Shown here in pieces: positions 5,758-11,192 of a DNA stretch of 11,192 nt; the stretch's first letter is position 1; each line of letters begins with the position of its first letter. The stretch spans positions 1-11,192 of the forward strand of contig JAISEB010000265.1 in the NCBI GenBank assembly GCA_031264395.1, written 5' to 3'. Below the pieces are notes generated by a model. That model made no database searches and was not told the DNA's origin. It worked only from the letters and a program-made list of their open reading frames with translations. Both the position numbers and the translations under genes were made by a program. Source of the stretch: Treponema sp. GTDB lineage: Bacteria > Spirochaetota > Spirochaetia > Treponematales > Breznakiellaceae.

Positions 5758-6868
5758 ACAGTCTCCATTGTTTTTCCAGGATCAGAAGATCCCTGATTAT
5801 TTCCCCGTACCTCATGTTTTTTCCCGAATCAAGAGCGGCCCCGATGCGGCCGATTTCCCCCGTTTCCGCCGTCCCGCCCCTGAGGCGGATTATCCTCCGC
5901 AGTTCCCGTATATACGAATCAAGATAGACGGCAAGCGAATCGTATTTTTTAAGGAAGCGGACTTCCGCGCGGAACCGTTCTTCTATGGGCCGCAGTGATA
6001 CTTCCTTCTCGTCGCGCACAAGGCCGAAACGGGGAATGACCATCCAGAAACCGGCCGTTACAAGCACAAGGAGCGAAAGAACAAAGGGGCGAAAATCCCC
6101 GCGTTCGGCAAATTTTCCGAAAAAACTTTTTACCGCCCGGCGTCCCCGTATAAAGAGAACGCCGCCTTCTTCGGCGTCAAAAAGTTCCCATGCAAGGCGC
6201 GCGTTTACTTCTTCGGCAATATAAGAGTTCGCCATGAACCAGGGAGCGCCGATTACTGTCAGCATTCCTTCACCCGCCGAAATAACCGCGAGCCGTATAT
6301 TCCCGTCAACCGCCACGACACTGGATGTTACGCCGGGTACATTGTGAATAACGAAACGAATCCTGTAATCGAAATAGGGATGTTCCCCTTCCCCGGAAAT
6401 TCCGGGAAACATGCCGGACGCGAAAGCCCCGGGGGAGGCGTCCTCTTCGTCTTCGGAAGACGGAAACGGGTACTCCTCAACGGCGATGCCGAAAGATTCA
6501 AGGAACGCGGCAAGGGAATCGCCTTCGCCGGGAGCGTAGTTAAGCGAAACAATGAGGCTTCCCCCGTCCCTTATCCACGTGGCAAGGCCTTCACTGCCGG
6601 AATACCATGCAAAGGCGCCGGCATCAACAAAGACGGTTTTTTCCGCCGCCTGCAGTACGCTGTACGGATCTCCCTCCTGCATTCTCCGCACAGGATGACC
6701 GTTCGCGTTAAGCCACCGTTCAAGAGCGGCAAGCTCATTGGCGCGGACTTCCCGCGAGGCGCTGAAACCTTTTTTAACAGGGCGGATCTCAAACTGCGTG
6801 TAGGCGATGATTCCCAGTACGGCAAATACGGCAAACACCATGCCGATGATTCCCGCGTATCTTTTCAC
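5723..6868 (-). CDS. DUF4350-like membrane protein of the MoxR/DUF58 cluster
   Basis: 381 residues. A transmembrane helix at about 5-23 is followed by an extracytoplasmic domain, then a second helix at 262-279 and a charged cytoplasmic tail of about 100 residues. The extracytoplasmic part fits DUF4350 (GATase-like fold): SASREVRANELAALERWLNA near the start, a strand AAEKTVFVDAGAF, then GLATWIRDGGSLIVSLNY, resembling the family's LxxWVxxGGxLIV signature. The start is GTG at 6866-6868, overlapping the upstream stop as GTGA, with GGAGG six bases ahead. The assignment rests on the GGSLIV motif, topology and gene position between DUF4129-like and MoxR genes, which is the usual DUF4350 place. No catalytic residues of class I amidotransferases are apparent, so it is probably a binding or scaffold domain. 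Confidence 0.8.
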   Translation of the reverse strand: MKRYAGIIGMVFAVFAVLGIIAYTQFEIRPVKKGFSASREVRANELAALERWLNANGHPVRRMQEGDPYSVLQAAEKTVFVDAGAFAWYSGSEGLATWIRDGGSLIVSLNYAPGEGDSLAAFLESFGIAVEEYPFPSSEDEEDASPGAFASGMFPGISGEGEHPYFDYRIRFVIHNVPGVTSSVVAVDGNIRLAVISAGEGMLTVIGAPWFMANSYIAEEVNARLAWELFDAEEGGVLFIRGRRAVKSFFGKFAERGDFRPFVLSLLVLVTAGFWMVIPRFGLVRDEKEVSLRPIEERFRAEVRFLKKYDSLAVYLDSYIRELRRIIRLRGGTAETGEIGRIGAALDSGKNMRYGEIIRDLLILEKQWRLYDGRTGEADRR

Positions 6869-8355
6869 GCGCCGCCTCCGCCGTCCTGAGAGGCAAGGAC
6901 GGACCCGCCGAATTCCATGGCCCTTTCAAATGCGCCGGCGGCGGGGTCCCTTCCACCGTAGGCAAAACCGGCCCAGTTTTTTACGAGATCGGCAAAGGGC
7001 GCTTCGTCACGGCCCGACTCCCTGACCAGCGAAAGGCAGTCGTACTCCGTCGCCTCAGGGGGAAAGACAAGGCCGCGCCGCAGGGAAAGCGCGGCGAGGG
7101 TTCCGCCAAAACAGGCGGCCCAGGCTTCACGCATGCTGTTCATGGCGCGGAACGCGAGGGCTTTTTCAAAAAGGGACGCGGCGCTTTCCCCCGCTTCGGG
7201 CACAAAGGTTCCCCGGTATTTTTCCTTCTTTATTCCGCCCGCCGGACGAAACACCGCCGCGTGATGCGCCAGCCTGACGGCAAGAAAAACGGCGGCCGCG
7301 GCGGCGGCAAAGACAAGGCCGAAGGCGAAAAACTTTTTCACGTTTTCGGTCTTGAACGTAAGGGGAAAGGAAGACTCGTCCTCTTCAGGATCCGTTTTCC
7401 GGTTTTTCAAACCTATCTCCCAGCCGTCCTTTTCGCCCCCGAAATCCTTTGACTCAAGAATTTCCTCAAGAGATCCCAGGGGAAGGTACGAGGGGGAAAA
7501 TTCCTCCGCCGCCGGGCCGCCGGGCGGAACGGGATCTTCGGCAAAGGAAGATACGGGAAACAGGGACAAAAGAGCAAGGAAAAGGGCCGCAAACACGGCG
7601 GGGGACGTACCCGGGACGGGCCTGTAATTTCCGGCAAGCCGCCTGAAGAGGATCTCCAGATCCCATCCTTCAACCTCGACGCGGCTGTTGATGTAAAGCC
7701 CAAAACCCATGCAGACATAGACGCTTTCCACCAGCATGATGTTCATACACCAGGCGGCAAAGAAGAAGAGTTCGTTCTGCCCGAGAAACGTGCTGAAGGA
7801 AGGCATAAGATCCGGCCTTGAAATCTGTCCTATGGACCAGAAAAAGAGAAGTTCACCGCCAAGGAGCACCCACTCAAGAAGCAGCCCCCAGCCGGAAAGA
7901 ACGGCGCAGAAATCGACGCCTCCCCTTACAAGATCCTTTTTCCGCTGCCTGAGACGGCGGAATTTGAGGCCCTCAAGAACGCGGACAGGCGTCATGACGG
8001 CCCGCCATGGGCTGAAACGCCGCCAGAGAAGATCGCCGGGAAGCGAACGGAAAAGGCTCTTCCCCAAAGCCCGGCATATGCGCCGCGCGCCCGCGAAGGG
8101 CTCGAAAAAACGTACCGACACAACATGCAGAACGGCGCGGTCAAAAAAAGGTTTGAGGTACCAGAGAATGAGCCAGGACAGGGGCCGCGCGGATTCGGGA
8201 AGAAAACGCAGCGCAAACGCGGAGATCCACAGGGGCAAGGCGAAGAACGGAAGAAAGTAAACAAAACTCCTCCGCCACAGGAGCAGCCCCGAATCCGCCG
8301 CCTCCCAAACGCTTCTCCGCCGGAGCGCAAGAACGCCTTCAACGGGAGCGGCCAT
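6865..8355 (-). CDS. Multi-pass membrane protein with DUF4129-like C-terminal domain
   Basis: 496 residues from ATG 8353-8355. Although the frame stays open to 8595, this start has GGGGGA five bases ahead, and the longer version would run through the SpoIIM gene. Hydrophobic segments lie at about 30-50, 57-72, 150-177, 195-222, 252-271 and 342-362. The helix at 252-271 ends VSSFAEDP, resembling a signal-peptide end, so the region 273-340 is probably outside the membrane. The C-terminal part (397-480: KALAFRAMNSMREAWAACFG, then LAALSLRRGLVFPPEATEYD) fits the cytoplasmic helical DUF4129 pattern of a small domain with LxRRGL and a T/S-E-Y segment. The first 270 residues are larger than in most DUF4129 proteins and match nothing I know, possibly a fusion. 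The start overlaps the SpoIIM gene by 17 bases; the stop overlaps the DUF4350-like start by four. Confidence 0.8.
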   Translation of the reverse strand: MAAPVEGVLALRRRSVWEAADSGLLLWRRSFVYFLPFFALPLWISAFALRFLPESARPLSWLILWYLKPFFDRAVLHVVSVRFFEPFAGARRICRALGKSLFRSLPGDLLWRRFSPWRAVMTPVRVLEGLKFRRLRQRKKDLVRGGVDFCAVLSGWGLLLEWVLLGGELLFFWSIGQISRPDLMPSFSTFLGQNELFFFAAWCMNIMLVESVYVCMGFGLYINSRVEVEGWDLEILFRRLAGNYRPVPGTSPAVFAALFLALLSLFPVSSFAEDPVPPGGPAAEEFSPSYLPLGSLEEILESKDFGGEKDGWEIGLKNRKTDPEEDESSFPLTFKTENVKKFFAFGLVFAAAAAAVFLAVRLAHHAAVFRPAGGIKKEKYRGTFVPEAGESAASLFEKALAFRAMNSMREAWAACFGGTLAALSLRRGLVFPPEATEYDCLSLVRESGRDEAPFADLVKNWAGFAYGGRDPAAGAFERAMEFGGSVLASQDGGGGA

Positions 8356-9316
8356 GACCGTCCCCCTTTCGCCCGGCAAGAAGCAGATACAGGGCGGCAA
8401 GGACCCATCCGGCCGCGCCCGCGCCCAGACGCAGTTCCACAGGCAGGGTATGCCGCGACGACCAGAACGCCTCGATAAGCGCGGCGGCAACCAGAAACAG
8501 GACGCTTCCCGTGATGAGCGGCAGGGCGTCCATGCCCGCCCTGCGGAGAGCCGCGCCACGGCTCCGGCCGCCGGGAATAAAAAAACGGTAGCCAAGCAAA
8601 AGCCCCGCGTGGGCGCTTAAAATAATGGCCGTAAGCTCAAAGCTGCCGTGGCCTATGATAAAGGGAAAGAATGTTTTTCCAAATCCAAGGTTGATGATAT
8701 GAGCCGCGGCGGCGCCGAGGAAGATCCCGTTGACGCTGAGAATAAAAAGGCTCCCTATTCCGGCGAGGATTCCGCCCGCGAAGGTCCTGAACGCGATGGA
8801 AATGTTGTTATAAATATAGTAGCCGAACATATCCGCGCCGGAACCGACATCGGGAGGAGTCAAAAAATGTTCGCTTGCGGGATCGTACATTTCGGCAATG
8901 GATTCCGCCTGGGAAGCGGGAATGAATTCATAGACAAATTCGGGAAAACGTATACAGAGAAAGGCGGAAAAAAAGGCAAGGCCGTAAAAAACAAGAAACG
9001 CGGCGCCTATTCCCCGCCATTGCGAGCGCACCTTGCGGGGAAAAGTGTAAAGCACAAAACGGGCAAAAAGCCTGAACGACCATTCGCGCTGGCCGTAGAG
9101 GATCTGGCTGCCCTCGTTGACCAGTATGTTGAGCCGCTCTATGATCGCGGCGTCAAAACCGTGGGCCCGCGCGGTGTTGAGATCCTGGGTAAGGCTGCGG
9201 AAGGCCGCCGGAAAGCGGGAAGCCCCGCGGCGTATGTCCCGCCGGCCGCCGCTTGTCATCGTCTCAAATTCCTTCCAGGAAGCTTCCCTCCTCTTCCTGA
9301 AGGCGCTTTCGGTCAC
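8339..9316 (-). CDS. SpoIIM-family (stage II sporulation protein M-like) integral membrane protein
   Basis: 325 residues. A charged cytoplasmic N-terminus (1-98) contains the family's LNILVNEGSQILYG region. Hydrophobic helices follow at about 104-123, 176-210, 217-245, 264-284 and 296-314. The diagnostic motifs are present: NNISIAFRTFAGGILAGIGS at 170-189, NGIFLGA at 196-202, and GHGSFELTAIILSAHAGLLL at 222-241, matching the conserved H-G-x-x-E-x-x-A-I motif. The start is GTG at 9314-9316, overlapping the RDD stop (GTGA), with GGGGGA five bases ahead. SpoIIM itself works in Bacillus engulfment, but this broader family is common in non-sporulating bacteria, where it sits with MoxR, DUF58 and RDD genes. 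Sporulation should not be inferred. Confidence 0.93.
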   Translation of the reverse strand: MTESAFRKRREASWKEFETMTSGGRRDIRRGASRFPAAFRSLTQDLNTARAHGFDAAIIERLNILVNEGSQILYGQREWSFRLFARFVLYTFPRKVRSQWRGIGAAFLVFYGLAFFSAFLCIRFPEFVYEFIPASQAESIAEMYDPASEHFLTPPDVGSGADMFGYYIYNNISIAFRTFAGGILAGIGSLFILSVNGIFLGAAAAHIINLGFGKTFFPFIIGHGSFELTAIILSAHAGLLLGYRFFIPGGRSRGAALRRAGMDALPLITGSVLFLVAAALIEAFWSSRHTLPVELRLGAGAAGWVLAALYLLLAGRKGDGHGRSR

Positions 9317-10104
9317 AGGATTCCCCCGGCGGCCGTTTTGCGGGCAATTCCCAAAAGATACGCCGCGGCGGAAGGGGAAGTCCCGCCGGAACGCGCCGTG
9401 AACGCCTCCTGCCGGGCGGAATGTTCAAGAAATTCCACGAAGGGGCCCGCGATTTCACAGGCGCGCGCCTCGCCCAAAAGGGGATAGCCGCGGGCAAACA
9501 GCACGACGGCCTCTTTTTCTTCCCCGGAAAGCGGGCGCGGAGGAAGGACCGGGGAAAGGTCCCGAAACCAGGTGTCGGAAAGGGAACGCCCGCCGGGCCG
9601 CCGGGGCGGAGTGGCCAGCGAATGAGAGGTATACACCACAAGGGTGCCCGCAGCCCAGTCCCCTATACGCCTGAAGCCGGGGCTTGCCGCCATGACAATA
9701 AAAACGATGGGGCAAAAAAACATGAAGGTATCGGCAAAACGAAGCAGGTTGCGGAGAAACGACGCGCCGGGGCTTACCGGGGAACCGCCGCTTTGCACCA
9801 CCCGTATTCCCATGATCTTTTTTCCCGGACTCTGCCCGCGAAAAAGAATGTCACACAGGACATGGTAAAACCAGTCTATACCGAAAATCATCAGTATAAA
9901 AAACCAGTATCCGGCAAAATCCCCGATAACTTCGGCAATGACAAGCACGGCAATAATGAAGATCCACTGTATGGCGGTGTCAATCGCCCAGGCACAGGCG
10001 CGGACAGGCAGCCCCGCCGGAAAAAGGACGAATTCAACGCCTTCGGGAGTTTGTACCCCCAGAACCGAATCCGCCGGACCATACCCGGCGCCGGCGTCAG
10101 CCAT
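9313..10104 (-). CDS. RDD-family membrane protein
   Basis: 263 residues. The RDD signature is clear: an Arg-Ala-x-Ala-x-x-Ile-Asp helix (RACAWAIDTAIQ, 35-46), hydrophobic helices at about 46-60, 66-88 and 125-140, the loop GQSPGKKIMGIRVVQSGGSP at 90-109, SFLRNLLRFADT at 115-126, and FRRIGDWAAGTLVV at 144-157. A soluble C-terminal extension of about 100 residues (160-263) has no recognisable fold. Its segment LSGEEKEAVVLFARGYPLLG resembles an extension seen in RDD proteins of such clusters. ATG 10102-10104 shares one base with the upstream TGA stop (TGATG), so translation is coupled. Some RDD proteins have been proposed as ion transporters, but those beside SpoIIM and MoxR genes have no known transport role. 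Confidence 0.93.
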   Translation of the reverse strand: MADAGAGYGPADSVLGVQTPEGVEFVLFPAGLPVRACAWAIDTAIQWIFIIAVLVIAEVIGDFAGYWFFILMIFGIDWFYHVLCDILFRGQSPGKKIMGIRVVQSGGSPVSPGASFLRNLLRFADTFMFFCPIVFIVMAASPGFRRIGDWAAGTLVVYTSHSLATPPRRPGGRSLSDTWFRDLSPVLPPRPLSGEEKEAVVLFARGYPLLGEARACEIAGPFVEFLEHSARQEAFTARSGGTSPSAAAYLLGIARKTAAGGIL

Positions 10105-10622
10105 CAGAGCACGGCGGACGCAATCCCCACAATCACACCGATAATCAGGAGAACCGGAAGCAGGGCATAGCAGATTATGGTAAGAATACCCGTGAATTTC
10201 AGCAGGGATTTCCCGTTTTTGAACGCCGTCTCAAGGGCCCCGTCGGCGCCGCTGCGCTGGTAACTGCGTATTTCCGCCCCAAGCTTGTAGGTAAAACGGG
10301 CCGGAAAAAACATAAACACCGCGCCGATTATGTAGATAAAGCCGACAAGCCCGCCCATTCCCCCGGCAAGCACGCCCGGTATACCCGGAATTTCCGACAT
10401 CCCCGCGGACAAGGCGGGAATAAGTGAAAGGAATATGACGCCGCCCAGGACAAGAAACCCGCAGTTGATAAAGCCCATGATCCCAAGAAAACGCGCCCAG
10501 GGAGACGCTTCCCGCAGATAACGCTGCATGGTGTCGGTAAGATTCCCCGCCGAACCACCCTCGGATTGCACAGGCGCCGACTCCGCCGCCGGACTCTGAT
10601 AGGGGTTAACATCGTCAGCCAT
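10104..10622 (-). CDS. Small three-helix membrane protein (DUF5362-like), first gene of the operon
   Basis: 172 residues. The Ser/Pro/Asn-rich soluble N-terminus (NPYQSP motif near residue 6) is followed by LTDTMQRYLREASPWARFLG and hydrophobic helices at about 44-70, 88-108 and 143-168. Between the last two is a charged cytoplasmic loop, FPARFTYKLGAEIRSYQRSG, then ALETAFKNGKSLLKFTGILT. The phrases FPAxxLxKxxxxI and LExAFKxxKxxxKFxGIxTII are those of the DUF5362 family, common in Bacteroidetes and spirochaetes. ATG at 10620-10622 has AAAAGGAG eight bases ahead, the clearest ribosome binding site in the operon, as expected for a first gene. The gene is followed without a gap by the RDD gene. 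Its function is unknown; a role in the same membrane complex is inferred from position only. Confidence 0.88.
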   Translation of the reverse strand: MADDVNPYQSPAAESAPVQSEGGSAGNLTDTMQRYLREASPWARFLGIMGFINCGFLVLGGVIFLSLIPALSAGMSEIPGIPGVLAGGMGGLVGFIYIIGAVFMFFPARFTYKLGAEIRSYQRSGADGALETAFKNGKSLLKFTGILTIICYALLPVLLIIGVIVGIASAVL

Positions 10623-10693
10623 GAACCATTCTCCTTTTCACCGGCATACAGCCCTTTCCAAAACCGGACGGCCCCGGAACAGCCGGCACTTCA

Positions 10694-10722
10694 ATAGTAC
10701 AGGGCAAAAGGAGATTATGCAA
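10694..10722 (-). promoter_or_regulatory. Candidate promoter of the seven-gene operon
   Basis: On the minus strand TTGCAT (10717-10722) and TACTAT (10694-10699) are 17 bases apart, with a predicted start near 10687 and a leader of about 65 bases. Matches to consensus are moderate (3 of 6 and 4 of 6). Confidence 0.35.
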
Positions 10723-10726
10723 GGCG

Positions 10727-10757
10727 GCCGAAGGCGAAGCTCCACTTCGCCTTCGGC
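10727..10757. repeat. Perfect 13-bp hairpin upstream of the operon promoter
   Basis: GCCGAAGGCGAAG (10727-10739) and CTTCGCCTTCGGC (10745-10757) pair perfectly around a CTCCA loop. There is no T tract on either side, so it is not an obvious intrinsic terminator. It sits just upstream of the candidate -35 of the operon. Confidence 0.7.
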
Positions 10758-10760
10758 TGG

Positions 10761-10860
10761 GGAGTTTTACGGCAGGGCGCGTATGCTTCATGTCGTACGG
10801 GCTTTGACGGTTACGGGGTTCAAGCAGGTCGCGCGGAGGGCCGAAGAGCCGCAAAACTCC
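10761..10860. repeat. 100-bp unit bounded by 13-bp inverted repeats (one mismatch)
   Basis: GGAGTTTTACGGC (10761-10773) pairs with GCCGCAAAACTCC (10848-10860) at 12 of 13 positions around a 74-base interior. The AGTTTT[A/G]CG arm resembles the AGTTTTGCG arm inside the 418-571 element, hinting at a common repeat family, although the shared part is short. Confidence 0.5.
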
Positions 10861-10939
10861 GGGTGGAGCGCTAACCGGCGGTGATACACAAACCCGGTAC
10901 AGGCGTTTTTCGGTAACATCTTTCGTGAGGCAACGTGCC

Positions 10940-10970
10940 TTGACCTGCATCATGGGCTATGGGGTATACT
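10940..10970 (+). promoter_or_regulatory. Candidate promoter of the tRNA-Thr gene
   Basis: TTGACC (10940-10945) and TATACT (10965-10970) are 19 bases apart, about 80 bases before the tRNA. Both hexamers are close to the sigma70 consensus; the spacing is slightly long. Confidence 0.5.
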
Positions 10971-11050
10971 AACAGTGCTTTCAAAGTCCCGGTTCCGCCG
11001 GCCAGGCTTGCCGCCTCTGCCGCGTTTCATTCGGGACATGAATTTCCCCC

Positions 11051-11123
11051 GCCAAGGTGGCTCAGTTGGCAGCGCGGCGCACTCGTAATGCGCAGGTCCC
11101 GGGTTCGATTCCCGGCCTTGGCT
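11051..11123 (+). tRNA. tRNA-Thr (anticodon CGT)
   Basis: A complete 73-base cloverleaf. Acceptor GCCAAGG pairs with CCTTGGC plus discriminator T. The D arm is GCTC-AGTTGGCA-GCGC, the anticodon stem is GCGCA/TGCGC with loop CTCGTAA (anticodon CGT, reading ACG), the variable loop is AGGTC, and the T arm is CCGGG-TTCGATT-CCCGG. The D stem has one mismatch (T12 against C23), where most tRNAs have GAGC. CCA is not encoded; A residues follow. It is transcribed away from the operon. Confidence 0.96.
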
Positions 11124-11138
11124 AAAAAGCTATATATA

Positions 11139-11190
11139 CTTGCCTGGGCTCGTCTAGGCTTAACTTTTCTCACCTATCCTTGCCTAGTCT
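11139..11190. repeat. Two degenerate 12-bp direct repeats 40 bp apart, at the window edge
   Basis: CTTGCCTGGGCT (11139-11150) and CTTGCCTAGTCT (11179-11190) match at 10 of 12 positions. Two copies are too few to call a repeat array, and the sequence ends here. Confidence 0.35.
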
Positions 11191-11192
11191 TG

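Larger units (their letters stand above)
10623..11050. other. 428-bp intergenic region between the divergent operon and tRNA-Thr gene
   Basis: I find no credible gene here. Open frames on both strands (for example 10615-10953 minus and 10621-10884 plus) have Arg/Pro/Ser-rich translations typical of GC-rich shadow frames, and neither has a convincing start. It holds candidate promoters for both neighbours, a perfect 13-bp hairpin, a larger inverted repeat (10761-10860) and a small AGGCA-ACG-TGCCT hairpin at 10928-10940. The density of inverted repeats suggests a repeat-derived intergenic element. Confidence 0.5.

Noticed and set aside
8356..8595. N-terminal extension of the DUF4129-like protein to 8595
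   Set aside because: It would overlap the SpoIIM gene by some 250 bases and adds an Arg/Cys-rich shadow peptide; the start at 8355 has a good ribosome binding site.
8648..9487. Long plus-strand open frame (279 codons) across the SpoIIM and RDD genes
   Set aside because: It is antisense to well-supported genes, and its composition is low-complexity charged sequence without a domain or a ribosome binding site.
10615..10953. Minus-strand open frame upstream of the operon (112 codons)
   Set aside because: It overlaps the first operon gene and crosses the hairpins and the candidate promoter, and the Arg/Pro/Ser-rich translation matches nothing.
11139..11190. Start of a CRISPR array
   Set aside because: The repeat is only 12 bp, imperfect and present twice, and no cas gene is in the window.

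Overview
The window looks chromosomal and comes from a GC-rich bacterium. My guess is a spirochaete of the Treponema group, based on gene style and on the family of small membrane proteins at the head of the operon; nothing here proves the taxonomy. Most of the sequence is GC-rich and tightly packed. A block at about 596-3160 is strikingly AT-rich and looks foreign.

Left part (1-3430). The window opens with the last 55 codons of a receiver (REC) domain. Next comes a GxxExxY-type gene (PDDEXK-like family) that has decayed and been split. Its N-terminal half lies at about 219-413 and its C-terminal half at about 3184-3390. The roughly 2.77 kb between them holds, in order: a 154-bp element that can fold as a cloverleaf (418-571), a 20-bp terminal repeat (576-595), two overlapping minus-strand genes of unknown function (308 and 515 aa), a strong sigma70-type promoter with a near-perfect palindrome in its spacer (3104-3132), and the inverted copy of the 20-bp repeat (3160-3179). 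This reads as a self-contained cargo module: a glycine-rich, probably membrane-associated protein with a His/Asp cluster, translationally coupled to a coiled-coil protein with a C-terminal membrane anchor. It is the best candidate here for an undescribed system. An integron-cassette-like or other mobile origin is possible but unproven.

Middle and right part (3386-10622). One minus-strand operon of seven genes joined by overlaps reads, in transcription order: small three-helix membrane protein (DUF5362-like), RDD membrane protein, SpoIIM-family membrane protein, multi-pass protein with a DUF4129-like C-terminus, DUF4350-like protein, MoxR AAA+ ATPase, DUF58 protein. This is a version of the widespread MoxR/DUF58/DUF4129/SpoIIM/RDD neighbourhood. 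The inferred picture is a soluble MoxR ATPase acting with a DUF58 (vWA-like) adaptor on a set of integral membrane proteins; the cellular process is not known.

Right edge (10623-11192). A 428-bp gene-free stretch contains a plausible operon promoter (minus), a perfect 13-bp hairpin, a larger 13-bp inverted repeat, and a plausible promoter (plus) for a tRNA-Thr(CGU) gene at 11051-11123. A pair of degenerate 12-bp repeats 40 bp apart lies downstream of the tRNA and runs to the window edge.
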